In this document: one piece after another, positions 30,064 through 38,634 of the stretch | Numbering within the stretch: position 1 is the first letter of the stretch | How the letters are laid out: each line of letters begins with the position of its first letter | From: CAVQND01 sp049518415 | GTDB taxonomy: Bacteria; Verrucomicrobiota; Verrucomicrobiia; Limisphaerales; UBA8199 | Direction of reading: 5' to 3' | Assembly (NCBI GenBank): GCA_049518415.1 | Contig: JBEKRX010000014.1 | Coordinates: 1 to 64,000 of the forward strand | DNA length: 64,000 bases | Notes under the pieces: model-generated | What the model was told of the DNA's origin: nothing | The model's input: only the letters and a program-made list of their open reading frames with translations | Database searches by the model: none | Program-made: the position numbers and the translations under genes

Positions 30064-30101
30064 CCTGCCACAGCGCAGCCGGCGGGAGGGGCATTTTTTT
30101 T
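30064..30101 (+). terminator. Possible weak intrinsic terminator
   Basis: Six-pair stem CCTGCC/GGCGGG (one wobble) with a loop of about 11 bases. Seven bases later there is a run of eight T (30094-30101). It lies just after the 71-residue gene. The gap between stem and T-run makes this uncertain. Confidence 0.3.
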
Positions 30102-30261
30102 GTTGTATTCGCGGGCGCTTGGCGTAAGCTGCCCCTACAAACAGCCACCGCGCCGATTTGCAGGCGGGAAGATCCTCAGTTGAATGAGTGTTCAGTGATG
30201 ATTTGAAACCCGACGTTCGGGAACCCCTGGAAAGAAGCAGCAGGTCTGACTCAGTTGCCTT

Positions 30262-30561
30262 ATGAGCACAAAACTTTATGTGGGTAATCTCCCCTTCGAC
30301 GTGACGGAAGACGACTTGCGGAACTTGTTTTCGCCACTGGGTCCGGTGAACGAGATCACCATCATCATGGATAAAGCGACCGGCCGCGCGCGCGGCTTCG
30401 GGTTCGTGACGATGGACACGCCGGAAGCAGCGAAGGCGGCGATCCTGGCGTTGAATGGGCGGGATTGGAAAGGCCGCGCGCTGACGGTGAACGAGGCGCG
30501 CGCGCGCGAAGAAGGCCCTCGGGGCGGCGGTTCCAGAGGCGGGGGCCGATCCCGGCCCTAA
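30262..30561 (+). CDS. RRM-domain RNA-binding protein
   Basis: 99-residue single-RRM protein of the bacterial/cyanobacterial glycine-rich RNA-binding type. RNP2 is KLYVGNLPF near residue 4 and RNP1 is RGFGFVTM near residue 44, with the usual strand-helix order; the C-terminus is an Arg/Gly-rich tail (RGGGSRGGGRSRP). Such proteins bind single-stranded RNA and are often induced by cold. The spacer upstream of the start (30102-30261) contains a CCCGACGTTCGGG hairpin at about 30209-30221, which could belong to a regulated leader. The start MSTKLYVGNL fits the family exactly. Confidence 0.93.
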   Translation: MSTKLYVGNLPFDVTEDDLRNLFSPLGPVNEITIIMDKATGRARGFGFVTMDTPEAAKAAILALNGRDWKGRALTVNEARAREEGPRGGGSRGGGRSRP

Positions 30562-30612
30562 CTCCAACCGCCGTTGCGGCCAGGCTGGCCCGCAACCCTC
30601 GACCCATTCTGT

Positions 30613-31014
30613 ATGGCTAGCGACCCGGGCAAGACAGGCAGCGAAACAGAGCGGCAGAGGTTTGAGCGCATTTTGTCGCGGGAGGCGTTTCAGGGCCTGA
30701 AGGCCGTCCTGGACAAGGTATCTCCCGGCCAGGAGGGGCTCTGGGAAGGGGTGAGGGCCGTGAATTCTTACGAGGAGCTTCTGGCCAAGCTCGGCTACAA
30801 GATCACTCTAACCAGGCAAATCCACGTGCAGGACTCTTACTCGCGGTTGGGGCAACCCGGCGGGATTAGGGCCGTTCTGCCGTATTACGACGTTCCCACC
30901 CAGAGCTCGTTTCCCACGCTGGTAAACTTCGATGGCACGGTGACGAACACCCCCAAAGGCGCGGCCTTCTTCAACCAGATGTTGGCCGAACTGAAGCGGC
31001 AGTTGCATGGTTAG
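30613..31014 (+). CDS. Hypothetical cytoplasmic protein
   Basis: 133 residues from the ATG at 30613 (MASDPGKTGSETERQRFERI). Mostly helical in the first half, with LSREAFQGLKAVLDKVSPGQ and SYEELLAKLGYK, then a beta-like second half (IRAVLPYYDVPTQSSFPTLV). No signal peptide, membrane segment or catalytic motif is seen. Its stop is 2 bp before the GTG start of the B12-radical SAM gene, so the two are almost certainly one transcript. I do not recognise the family. Confidence 0.6.
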   Translation: MASDPGKTGSETERQRFERILSREAFQGLKAVLDKVSPGQEGLWEGVRAVNSYEELLAKLGYKITLTRQIHVQDSYSRLGQPGGIRAVLPYYDVPTQSSFPTLVNFDGTVTNTPKGAAFFNQMLAELKRQLHG

Positions 31015-31016
31015 GC

Positions 31017-32543
31017 GTGAACATCTTCCTCGTATTCGTAGGCGACGATGATTTTTGCCGGCTGCTGCCTGAGGAGTTCAGCCGGTCGAGGTCCGACAAC
31101 GGGCGGGTGAGGGTTATGGCATTTCCCCCCCTGGGAATCCAGACGCTGGCGCCGGTGCTGCGCCAGCGCGGACACGGGGTGCGGATGTTCGACACGTGCC
31201 ACCCCCAGATGCAGGCTCAACACATCGCCCAGGCGGCCGCGCGAGAACCTCCTGATGCCATCGCGCTGTCTTTCCTGTCGACCACGACTTATCCGGCGGT
31301 CAAGCGCATGGCCCAGCGGCTCAAGGCGGAGGCGCCCGGGGTTCCGATCATTGCGGGAGGGGTGTTCGCGACCCTGAATGCCGACCGAATTCTGGAAGAT
31401 TGCCTGGCGATCAATTGCGTGGGTGTGGGTGAGGGCGAAGAGCTGTTGCCCGATTATTTGGAACACCTCGACACGCCGGGCGCGGTGGCGGGCCTGGTCT
31501 GGCGCCGGGGGGAGGAGGTGGTCCGGAACCCGCCGCGTCCACTGCTCAGGGACCTGGATCGGTTTCCGTATCCCGACCGGACGAGCCTGCCGATTGATTA
31601 CATCGAATCCTTGCCGCTGGACGTGCCGGCGGTGTTCTCGTTGGATAAGTTCTGCACGGTGCAGACCTCGCGGGGCTGCCCGTATGGCTGCATTTATTGT
31701 GATATCCCGTCGCTGGGCGAGGGCCGCTGGCGGAGCCGTTCGCCGGCGCACGTGCTGGGAGAATTGCAGGAGCTGAATGACCTGGGCTATCGCTCGATTT
31801 ACCTCACCGACGATCACTTTCTGATCAATCGCCAGCGCATTAACCAAATCTGCAACGGCATCATTGAACGCAAACTCAAGTTCCACTGGGGCTGCGAAGG
31901 GCGGGTGGATTCGGTGGGCATTGAGCAACTGCCGCTCATGAGGCAGGCGGGCTGCGATTTCCTGGCGTTTGGCGTGGAGGCGGGCACGCAAAAGGTGCTG
32001 GACCGGCTGAAGAAAAAGCAAACCCCCGCCCAAGTCGAGCAGGCGGTCAGCGCCGCCAAGCGCTGCGGCATGGCGAGGGTCCACGGCTTTTTTGTGGTGG
32101 GTTCTCCCGGCGAAACGGCCGCGGATATTGCGGCGAGCTTCCGCTTGGCGGCCCGGCTGGAGCTGGACACTTTTTGCTTCAACCGTTTATGCGCCTACCG
32201 GGGGACACCGCTTTGGCAGGAGTATGTCGAGCGCGGGATCATTGACGACGCGCGGGATTGGCACAAATGGTTTAAGTGCACGGACATTGACCCGACGGCG
32301 CTGCCGAGCGCGGTGGTGAACCGATTGCGGGCCAAAGGTTACGCCTCGCTGTTTGCGCGGCGCATCCTGCAGCGCCCGTTCCGAACGTGGAAGCTGCTGC
32401 GCACCTTGGGCCGCCACATGAAGACGTCGGACATCGTCAAATTGCTGTGGAGTCCTTTCCGCCGGCGGAGGTTGACGCGGGAGGCGGAGTTGCCGGCACG
32501 GATGATGGAAGGCGCGCATCAGGAACTGGCGCCAGGCCGGTGA
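31017..32543 (+). CDS. B12-binding-domain radical SAM protein
   Basis: 508 residues from a GTG at 31017. The N-terminal ~150 residues are a Rossmann-like cobalamin-binding domain (GIQTLAPVLRQRGHGVRMFD, GVPIIAGGVFATLNADRILE). The radical SAM core starts at the CxxxCxxC cluster C221, C225, C228 in RGCPYGCIYC, followed by YLTDDHFLINRQRI and FGVEAGTQKVLDRLKKKQTP. This is the BchE/P-methylase-like group, whose members methylate or cyclise unreactive carbons in lipids, pigments or antibiotics. The C-terminal ~80 residues are Arg-rich. The substrate is unknown, and no biosynthetic partner is adjacent apart from the small upstream gene. Confidence 0.88.
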   Translation: MNIFLVFVGDDDFCRLLPEEFSRSRSDNGRVRVMAFPPLGIQTLAPVLRQRGHGVRMFDTCHPQMQAQHIAQAAAREPPDAIALSFLSTTTYPAVKRMAQRLKAEAPGVPIIAGGVFATLNADRILEDCLAINCVGVGEGEELLPDYLEHLDTPGAVAGLVWRRGEEVVRNPPRPLLRDLDRFPYPDRTSLPIDYIESLPLDVPAVFSLDKFCTVQTSRGCPYGCIYCDIPSLGEGRWRSRSPAHVLGELQELNDLGYRSIYLTDDHFLINRQRINQICNGIIERKLKFHWGCEGRVDSVGIEQLPLMRQAGCDFLAFGVEAGTQKVLDRLKKKQTPAQVEQAVSAAKRCGMARVHGFFVVGSPGETAADIAASFRLAARLELDTFCFNRLCAYRGTPLWQEYVERGIIDDARDWHKWFKCTDIDPTALPSAVVNRLRAKGYASLFARRILQRPFRTWKLLRTLGRHMKTSDIVKLLWSPFRRRRLTREAELPARMMEGAHQELAPGR

Positions 32544-32570
32544 TGGTCAGGCAATGGGGCGCATCCCGAC

Positions 32571-32790
32571 ACTGCATTGGCCACATTGGCTGCATTGGCG
32601 ACATTGGCCATTTTTGCCAAAAAACTGGCCGCGCCGCGGTCTAAAAGGAATGGCACAACTCAGCACAACGCTTTGTCGCTCTCCTCGGCCCAGCCAAGGG
32701 CTTCCCTGGTCCCGCCGAGGGCTGCTCCCTCCAATAACCGCTCCCAAACCGTCGAGGCCCAGGGGCATTCGCGAGCAACCCAACCCGCCC
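32571..32790 (+). repeat. ATTGGC-array dispersed element, copy 2
   Basis: Four to five 9-bp units (about 32574-32615), then a right arm containing arms GGCCATTTTT and AAAAAACTGGCC around GCC (a strong hairpin), followed by GGCACAACTCAGCACAACG and a GAGGCCCAGGGGCATTCGCG end. The right arm matches inverted copy 4 over about 190 bp. It fills most of the spacer 32544-32969. Confidence 0.8.
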
Positions 32791-32969
32791 TCCGCCCCCC
32801 TTTCCTGCCTTGTACTAACAGCAGGGGCAGAGTACGACCGGGCCGATATGGCGACTCAGAACACGTGTCTGAAAACGGGAAGACGAAGAACGCCGGGAGC
32901 GGTGGGGCGATTTCCATCCGCTACGCGCCTGGTCTTGCCTGGATGCCGCTTGGGTATTATCTTGCCGCC

Positions 32970-33194
32970 GTGACGACATTGACGATCAAGCTCGAGCCGG
33001 AGCAGGAGGCGTGGCTGGACAGGCAGGCCAAGACGCTGAGGCGCTCTAAAGGCGGCATCATCCGTGACCTCATCAAGCGGCAGCAAGCCCAGCCCGATGG
33101 CAGCCTGGGCCAGGCGCTCGCCGACCTCTGCGGCTGTGTGAGCGGCTCGAAAGACCTGAGCACCCGTCCGCTCAGGGGCTATGGTCGGCGCTAG
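32970..33194 (+). CDS. Ribbon-helix-helix antitoxin (VapB-like)
   Basis: 74 residues from a GTG at 32970 (VTTLTIKLEPEQEAWLDRQA). The short N-terminal strand TTLTIKL followed by two helices (EPEQEAWLDRQAKTLRRS, KGGIIRDLIKRQQAQ) is the RHH/CopG fold. The C-terminal tail should wrap the toxin. It overlaps the PIN toxin gene by 14 bp. Upstream in-frame codons run back into the ATTGGC repeat, so the GTG is chosen on the fold. By analogy, the antitoxin dimer probably binds its own promoter. Confidence 0.8.
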   Translation: MTTLTIKLEPEQEAWLDRQAKTLRRSKGGIIRDLIKRQQAQPDGSLGQALADLCGCVSGSKDLSTRPLRGYGRR

Positions 33195-33600
33195 GTTCAT
33201 CTGCGACACGGGACCACTGGTCGCCTTCTTCAACCGGGCGGACCAGTACCACGCCTGGGCCAGCGCGCAGTTCAACCGCATCACGCAGCCGCTCCTCACG
33301 TGCGAAGCCGTGATCTCCGAGGCGGTGTTCTTGCTCCACGATGACGGATTGCCCAGTGATCCGATCCTTGAAGCCCTGGAGCGGGGCAAGGTCCTTGTGC
33401 AGTTTTCGGCCGAGGAACACTGGCCTGACCTGAGACGCCTGATGCGCAAGTATGCCAATCTACCCATGAGCCTGGCCGACGCCTGCCTGGTGCGCATGAG
33501 CGAACTGGCGCCCGAAAGCCAGGTCTTCACCGCTGACCGCGATTTCCGCATCTACCGCCGACACGGGCGGCAGCTCATTCCGCTGCTGGCGCCGTTCTGA
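33181..33600 (+). CDS. PIN-domain ribonuclease toxin (VapC-like)
   Basis: 139 residues. The PIN acidic residues are in place: Asp9 in FICDTGPLVAFF, Glu in CEAVISEAVFLL, Asp in MSLADACLVRM and Asp in FTADRDFRIY. VapC toxins cut tRNA or rRNA in a Mg-dependent way until antitoxin blocks them. The full length and intact motifs suggest activity, in contrast to the PIN fragment at 19820. It is translationally coupled to the RHH gene by overlap. Confidence 0.9.
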   Translation: MVGARFICDTGPLVAFFNRADQYHAWASAQFNRITQPLLTCEAVISEAVFLLHDDGLPSDPILEALERGKVLVQFSAEEHWPDLRRLMRKYANLPMSLADACLVRMSELAPESQVFTADRDFRIYRRHGRQLIPLLAPF

Positions 33601-33682
33601 GCATCCGCGCAGAAACCTCCTCCCCTTTCGCAAGACGCTGCTCCTGGCCCGGGAGGATGGGTATCCTGGGGTTAGGCAAGGC

Positions 33683-34813
33683 TCATTTCAGTCGCTCCAC
33701 CACGATTCTTTTCGGGTCGCAGATGCCGAGGTCCAGGAGGGCGGCGATGGTGTAGAGTTTCTGGCTCGGCTTGACGGCGGGCGCGCGGGCGGCCAGCCGC
33801 TGCCGGTCCAGTTCCTGCAGGGAAAGGACATCCAAGGCGACGGGGTCCGTGCTGAAGCGCAGCTCGTTCAGGGCCGTGGAGTAGTGCAGCAGGCCGCGCT
33901 CGCCGCCTTCGTACTGGCAGACCAAAGCGTCGGTGATATTGAGCACCACGTGGTCGCCCAGCGCCTCGAGGGCATAAATCTCGGGAACCGCCTCGGCCAG
34001 GGCATCGGGGTCGGATTCGAAACGGAGGACGTTGTCCACGCTGCCAATAGCCAGGCTGTAGAGATTGCCGCAGACCCCCGCCAGGTTATGGTTCAGGAGC
34101 GGGGCGATATTAATGATCTTGGTGATCTGCCGGGTGAGCAGCTTGGAAACGAAAGACTTGCGCCCGACGCCGTTGCCTTTGCTGCCGAATTCCAGGTCGC
34201 CCCAAACCAGGCTTCCCAGCAGCGCCTTGTCGTAAAAGGTGTTTTTGTCGTAGCCGGCGTCGGCGCTGCCCTCGACGCGAATGCCGCAACGATTGGACAA
34301 GTCAAAAAAGCCCGCCAGGCGCAAATCGGCGGTCTGCCGGTCCCAGACCACGATCTGTCTGGGAGGCAGGCCGGCGGCGAGCAAGCCCTGGACCACCGCC
34401 GCCACCACCGCCGGGCGGGTGCCGCTGTTGGGACCGGGCAGCGAATAGACCTTGATGCCGACCACGTCGTGCGTGCCCACCAGGCTGCGCCAGGCTTCGG
34501 GCACGGTCGCCTTGCCGGTCAGGTTGGTAATGGCGCGCTCGACCATGACTTGAATTCGCTCAGCGCGCGGCTCGAAGGCCTGGGTCGCCTCCGGGTCCTG
34601 CACCGTCACCACGCGGGCCTGGGGGCCCGCCACCCAAAGCGGTTCGGCCGCCGGGCCCGGCCCGCACCCGACCAGCAGCAGCCAGCCCCACACCGCCGCC
34701 CTGGCCCCAAAGGGCCAGGCCCAACCGAGGGCCGAATGCCCTTTGGGCGCAGCTCGGCCCTGGGTGGGCGGCCAGCCTGCCCAATGGTCTGTCAACAGTG
34801 CGTTTCTTGACAC
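33683..34813 (-). CDS. DUF362-family lipoprotein
   Basis: 376 residues. The N-terminus is long and ends in a hydrophobic stretch with lipobox-like LLLVGCG near residue 50, so either the true start is further downstream or the leader is unusual. The mature part matches DUF362: VVGIKVYSLPGPNSGTRPAV, LPPRQIVVWDRQ, INIAPLLNHNLAGVCGNLYS and DPVALDVLSLQELDRQRL. DUF362 proteins are often partnered with ferredoxin-like domains, but no Cys cluster is seen here. It is divergent from the TPR lipoprotein gene with a spacer of a few tens of bases. Function unknown. Confidence 0.78.
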   Translation of the reverse strand: MSRNALLTDHWAGWPPTQGRAAPKGHSALGWAWPFGARAAVWGWLLLVGCGPGPAAEPLWVAGPQARVVTVQDPEATQAFEPRAERIQVMVERAITNLTGKATVPEAWRSLVGTHDVVGIKVYSLPGPNSGTRPAVVAAVVQGLLAAGLPPRQIVVWDRQTADLRLAGFFDLSNRCGIRVEGSADAGYDKNTFYDKALLGSLVWGDLEFGSKGNGVGRKSFVSKLLTRQITKIINIAPLLNHNLAGVCGNLYSLAIGSVDNVLRFESDPDALAEAVPEIYALEALGDHVVLNITDALVCQYEGGERGLLHYSTALNELRFSTDPVALDVLSLQELDRQRLAARAPAVKPSQKLYTIAALLDLGICDPKRIVVERLK

Positions 34814-34843
34814 GTCAGGTTGGGAATGTTACCACCACCGTTG

Positions 34844-36433
34844 ATGCTGACCATCAAAAATCCAGGCCGGAAGCTGGCCCTGCTACTGATGCTGGCCGCC
34901 TTGCTGGCCGGTTGCAGTCCGCCCGGCCCGCGCGCCTTGCTGGCGGGCAAACGGTTGCTCGAACAAGGGCGTCCGGGCCGGGCCGTGGAGGAATTGAAGA
35001 CCGCCACCGCCCTCCTCAAGACCAATGCCCTGGCCTGGAATTACCTGGGCCTGGCCTGCCATTACGCCAGCCAGCCCGCCGAGGCCGAAAGCGCCTACCG
35101 GCGCGCCCTCCAATACGATCGGGATTTGACCGAGGCGCACTACAACCTGGGCTGCCTGTGGCTGGAGGAAAACAAACTCGAGGGGGCCAGGCTCGAGCTG
35201 ACCGCCTGCACCCTGCGCCGGGCCAATTGGGTCGAGGGCCTCCTCAAACTGGGCACCGTCCAAATGCGCTTGCGCGACCTGGCCGCTGCCGAGAGGAGTT
35301 TTGGCGAAGCCCTGCGGTGCAGTCCGCAGAACCCGGAAGGCTTGAACGGCTTGGGCTTGGTTCGGGTGCAGCGCGGGCGTCCTGCCGATGCGGCGGCATT
35401 TTTTGCCAGCGCTTTGAAAGCCCAGCCGCAGTATGCACCGGCCCTGCTCAACCTGGCCATTGTGTCCCACCAGTATTTGCGCGAGCGCAAGGCGGCCTTG
35501 GAGAGATACCACGACTACCTGGCCCTGAAGCCGGCCCCGGCCAACGCCGAAGCCGTGGCCGCCGCCGCCCGCCAGCTCGAACAGGAACTCAATCCCCCCG
35601 CCCACCCAGCCCCCGCAACCGACCCTGCCCAAACCAATCGGCCTGGGCCCCCGCCGCGACCCGCCCCCACGAACCCCAGCCCGAGCGTTGCCCGCAGCGC
35701 CGGCCCGCCAAGACCGCCGCCGGCCACAAATGCCCCCAAGTCCACAGCCGTCCCCTCTTTGCCGAGGCCGGGTCTGACAGGGGCGCCCCCGCCCAGGGCG
35801 AGCACCGAGCGTGTCACCTTGCCGGCGGAGCCGGTCTTGAAAGCGGCCCGCGACCCGCCACTCACCGCCACTGCCGCCGGACCGGCCAAGGCAGGCCCAG
35901 CCTCAGCCCGGCCAACCGGCCCCCGATACGCCTATCTTCGCCCCCCCAAACCGTTGCCGGGCAATCACGCTCAAGCGCAACGCGCGTTCGACCAGGGATT
36001 GCAGGCGCAACGGGCCAACCGGCTGCCCGAGGCCTTGGAGGCCTATCGCCTGGCCACGGGACTGGACCCCGCCTTTTTTGAGGCGCATTACAACCTCGGC
36101 CTGGCGGCCACGGAAGCAGGTCTTTGGCCGGCAGCCCTGGCAGCCTATGAGCAGGCGCTGGCCATCAAACCTGATTCGCCTGACGCCCGCTACAATTTCG
36201 CCCTGGTCCTCAACCAGGCCAATTACCTGGCCGACGCCGTGGTCGAGCTGGAAAAGCTGCTGGCCGCTCGCCCCAACGAAACCCGCGCGCACCTGGCGTT
36301 GGCCAACCTCTACGCGCAACAGTTGCAGCAGCCGGCCAAAGCGCGCCAGCACTACCAGGATGTCCTGGCGCGCGAACCCCATCTGCCGCAGGCGGCGGCG
36401 ATTCGCCAGTGGCTGAAGGCCAATTCGGAGTAG
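34844..36433 (+). CDS. TPR-repeat lipoprotein with Pro/Ala-rich linker
   Basis: 529 residues from the ATG at 34844. The lipoprotein signal LALLLMLAALLAGC ends in a clear lipobox. Two TPR blocks are separated by a linker: residues ~25-240 contain about six TPR-like units (AWNYLGLACHYASQPAEAES), residues ~250-365 are low-complexity Pro/Ala/Thr, and residues ~375-525 contain four more units (EAHYNLGLAATEAGLWPAAL). TPRs mediate protein assembly, here probably at the periplasmic face of a membrane. No enzyme domain is seen. Confidence 0.8.
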   Translation: MLTIKNPGRKLALLLMLAALLAGCSPPGPRALLAGKRLLEQGRPGRAVEELKTATALLKTNALAWNYLGLACHYASQPAEAESAYRRALQYDRDLTEAHYNLGCLWLEENKLEGARLELTACTLRRANWVEGLLKLGTVQMRLRDLAAAERSFGEALRCSPQNPEGLNGLGLVRVQRGRPADAAAFFASALKAQPQYAPALLNLAIVSHQYLRERKAALERYHDYLALKPAPANAEAVAAAARQLEQELNPPAHPAPATDPAQTNRPGPPPRPAPTNPSPSVARSAGPPRPPPATNAPKSTAVPSLPRPGLTGAPPPRASTERVTLPAEPVLKAARDPPLTATAAGPAKAGPASARPTGPRYAYLRPPKPLPGNHAQAQRAFDQGLQAQRANRLPEALEAYRLATGLDPAFFEAHYNLGLAATEAGLWPAALAAYEQALAIKPDSPDARYNFALVLNQANYLADAVVELEKLLAARPNETRAHLALANLYAQQLQQPAKARQHYQDVLAREPHLPQAAAIRQWLKANSE

Positions 36434-36533
36434 GGTTTTACCCTATAGCTGGCAGACCGCCGAAGGCGTAAGAGGCTGGCAAACAGTTCGGGAAGCGCGC
36501 TTTAAGTTTATTACGAACCAGCTCTTTGGCCCT

Positions 36534-37211
36534 ATGCAAAAGATTAAAGTGCTCCTGGCCGACGATCATACGGTGGTTCGACAAGGACTGCGGGCCTTGT
36601 TGGCTGCGGAGGGAGACCTGGAGATTGTGGGCGAAGCGGAAAACGGGCGCCAGGCCGTCCAAATGGTCAAGCAACTCAGCCCGGACGTGGCGGTCATTGA
36701 CATCGCCATGCCGGTGCTCAACGGGTTGGAGGCCACCCGCCAAATCACCCGCGCCAACCCGGCCACAAAAGTGCTCATCCTCTCTTCTTACAGCGATGAT
36801 GAATACGTGCAGCAGTTGACCGAGGCCGGCGTGGCCGGCTACCTCGTCAAGCAGACCGCCGCCAACGACCTGCTCAAAGCGATTCGCGAGGCCCACAAGG
36901 GCAACGCCTTCTTCAGCCCCTCGATTGCCAAGCGCCTCCGCGACCAATGCCGGCAGGCCTTCGTGAGCGGCCGGCCCGCCCGGAAACGGGCCGATTATCT
37001 CACCACCCGCGAGGCCGAAGTGCTCCAGCTCATCGCCGAGGGCCGCGCCAACAAGCAGATCGCCGCCGAATTGTGCATCAGCATCAAGACCGTCGAGAAA
37101 CACCGGCAGCAAGTCATGAACAAGCTGGGCATTCACGACGTGGCCGGCCTGACCCGCCACGCCATCGCCAAGGGCATCATCGAAACCACCGTCGGCCTCA
37201 GAGCCTTATAG
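36534..37211 (+). CDS. LuxR/NarL-family response regulator
   Basis: 225 residues. The receiver domain has the acidic pair Asp10/Asp11, phospho-acceptor Asp56 in VIDIAMPVLNG, Ser/Thr switch in LILSSYSDD and Lys in GYLVKQTA. The C-terminal LuxR helix-turn-helix reads LTTREAEVLQLIAEGRANKQ and SIKTVEKHRQQVMNKLGIHD. No sensor kinase is adjacent, so it is an orphan regulator here. The ATG at 36534 is followed directly by the first receiver strand. Confidence 0.95.
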   Translation: MQKIKVLLADDHTVVRQGLRALLAAEGDLEIVGEAENGRQAVQMVKQLSPDVAVIDIAMPVLNGLEATRQITRANPATKVLILSSYSDDEYVQQLTEAGVAGYLVKQTAANDLLKAIREAHKGNAFFSPSIAKRLRDQCRQAFVSGRPARKRADYLTTREAEVLQLIAEGRANKQIAAELCISIKTVEKHRQQVMNKLGIHDVAGLTRHAIAKGIIETTVGLRAL

Positions 37212-37300
37212 GTTAAAAGGGTTGCATGGTTACGACGTTACATAGAGCTCTTGACCGGCAAAAGTCGTTGTAATCAGGTCAAGTTTCGCTGCGATTGCAA

Positions 37301-37355
37301 TCCCGATTCGGAATCGGGACTTTTAGGTGAATTGAGTCCCGATTCCGAATCGGGA
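37301..37355. repeat. Two TCCCGATTC palindromes in the 37212-37578 spacer
   Basis: Two 19-bp palindromes of arms TCCCGATTC/GAATCGGGA at 37301-37319 and 37337-37355, with the central base differing (G or C). A third lies at 37466-37484 inside the ~100-bp repeat copy B. They could form strong hairpins downstream of the response regulator gene. Confidence 0.7.
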
Positions 37356-37413
37356 GAAAAACGATCGTTGGTTATTGAAGAATGCCCGCGGATGACGCCG
37401 AATGAACTTTCGG

Positions 37414-37519
37414 ACTGCGGACTCAATGACCAATAAGCAATACCCAATACTCAATTCTCAATGAATCCCGATTCCGAATCGGGACTCGATTCCAGAGGTG
37501 GCCTGAGGCGCAGCCTCGC
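37414..37519 (+). repeat. Dispersed ~100-bp repeat with TCCCGATTC palindrome, copy B
   Basis: Near-identical to 17987-18086, including GCGGACTCAATGACC, the AATACTCAATT units, the palindrome and the GAGGCGCAGCCTC hairpin, with a 5-bp insertion after the palindrome. It lies between the response regulator gene and accD. Confidence 0.75.
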
Positions 37520-37578
37520 AAGATAGTTACCTCCGTGGCTATGCAGCGTTGCAGGCCTTGTGACCTTGGAACGGTTTT

Positions 37579-38529
37579 TCAGCGTTGGTCCGCCCTCGAG
37601 CATCTGGCGCTGGTCAGGTAATTGACGTAGTCGATCAGCCGCGCTTTCATCTCGTTGCGAGAGACGATGGCATCGATCAGGCCGTGGTCGAGGAGGAATT
37701 CGGCGGTCTGGAAACCGGGCGGCAATTCGGCCTGGGTCGTGTCTTTGATGACGCGCGGTCCGGCGAAACCGATCATGGCGCCCGGTTCGGCGAGGATAAG
37801 GTCGCCGAGGCTGGCAAAGCTGGCCATGACGCCGGCGGTGGTGGGGTCGGTCAGGACGCTGACATAGGGGAGGCGGGCTTGGGCGTGATAGGCGAGGGCG
37901 GCGGAGGTCTTAGCCATCTGCATGAGGCTGAACATGCCCTCATACATGCGGGCGCCGCCGCTGGTGGAAATGATGATGAGCGGCAGCTCCTTTTCGGTGG
38001 CCCGCTCGATCAGCCGGGTCAGCTTTTCGCCCACCACCGAGCCCATCGAGCCGCCGAGGAACTTGAAATCCATCACCCCGAGTCCCAGCCGGTGCTCGCC
38101 GATGCTGCAAAGACCGGTCAGCACCGCATCTTTGAGCCCCGTCTCGAGCTGGTACTTCTCCAGCTTCGAGATATAAGAGGCGGCGCCGGTAAAACTGAGG
38201 ACGTCCACGCTGGTCATCTCGGCGTCCATCTCCTCGAAGGTGCAGGTCTCGACCAGGGAATGAATGCGCTCGCGCGAGCCGATGGGGAAATGGTGCTGGC
38301 AATGCGGGCAGACCTTGAGGTTCTCGTCCAGTTCCTTGTCAAAGACCATGGTGGCGCATTTGGGGCACTTGCTCCAGAGTCCCTCGGGAATGTCCCGTTT
38401 CCGGGGTTTGCCCGAGGCGAGCTTGGGCTTCTTGGCGAAAGGGGTGTTTCCGGTGACCGGCGGGGGCGTGACCGCCGGCTCGACTGTTTCCAGGCCGAGC
38501 GTCTTTTTCGTGAAGGAAGAGGTAGCCAT
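37579..38529 (-). CDS. accD: Acetyl-CoA carboxylase carboxyltransferase subunit beta
   Basis: Forms malonyl-CoA for fatty acid synthesis together with AccA. 316 residues. After a variable N-terminus there is the zinc ribbon (SKCPKCATMVF ... KVCPHCQHHFPIG), then the crotonase-fold carboxyltransferase with MDFKFLGGSMGSVVGEK, ISTSGGARMYEGMFSLMQM, TDPTTAGVMASFASLGD and GFAGPRVIKDTTQAELPPGF. All are canonical. It is followed by comF on the same strand upstream (106 bp away), a pairing that is probably incidental. Confidence 0.96.
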   Translation of the reverse strand: MATSSFTKKTLGLETVEPAVTPPPVTGNTPFAKKPKLASGKPRKRDIPEGLWSKCPKCATMVFDKELDENLKVCPHCQHHFPIGSRERIHSLVETCTFEEMDAEMTSVDVLSFTGAASYISKLEKYQLETGLKDAVLTGLCSIGEHRLGLGVMDFKFLGGSMGSVVGEKLTRLIERATEKELPLIIISTSGGARMYEGMFSLMQMAKTSAALAYHAQARLPYVSVLTDPTTAGVMASFASLGDLILAEPGAMIGFAGPRVIKDTTQAELPPGFQTAEFLLDHGLIDAIVSRNEMKARLIDYVNYLTSARCSRADQR

Positions 38530-38634
38530 GCTCAGGAGGGTTGCGGGTTGGCCAAGCGCGGCTGGGCCAAGAGACCCGGGGCGAGTTTGCGCGCATTCAC
38601 GATGGTCTTCATTTCAAGCGTCGCGGGATAATAT

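Noticed and set aside
32577..32969. Upstream extension of the RHH antitoxin and conserved ATLATLAIFAKKL-type frame
   Set aside because: Shared with copies 1 and 4 only because the DNA element is shared; no start signal, and the RHH fold begins at 32970.
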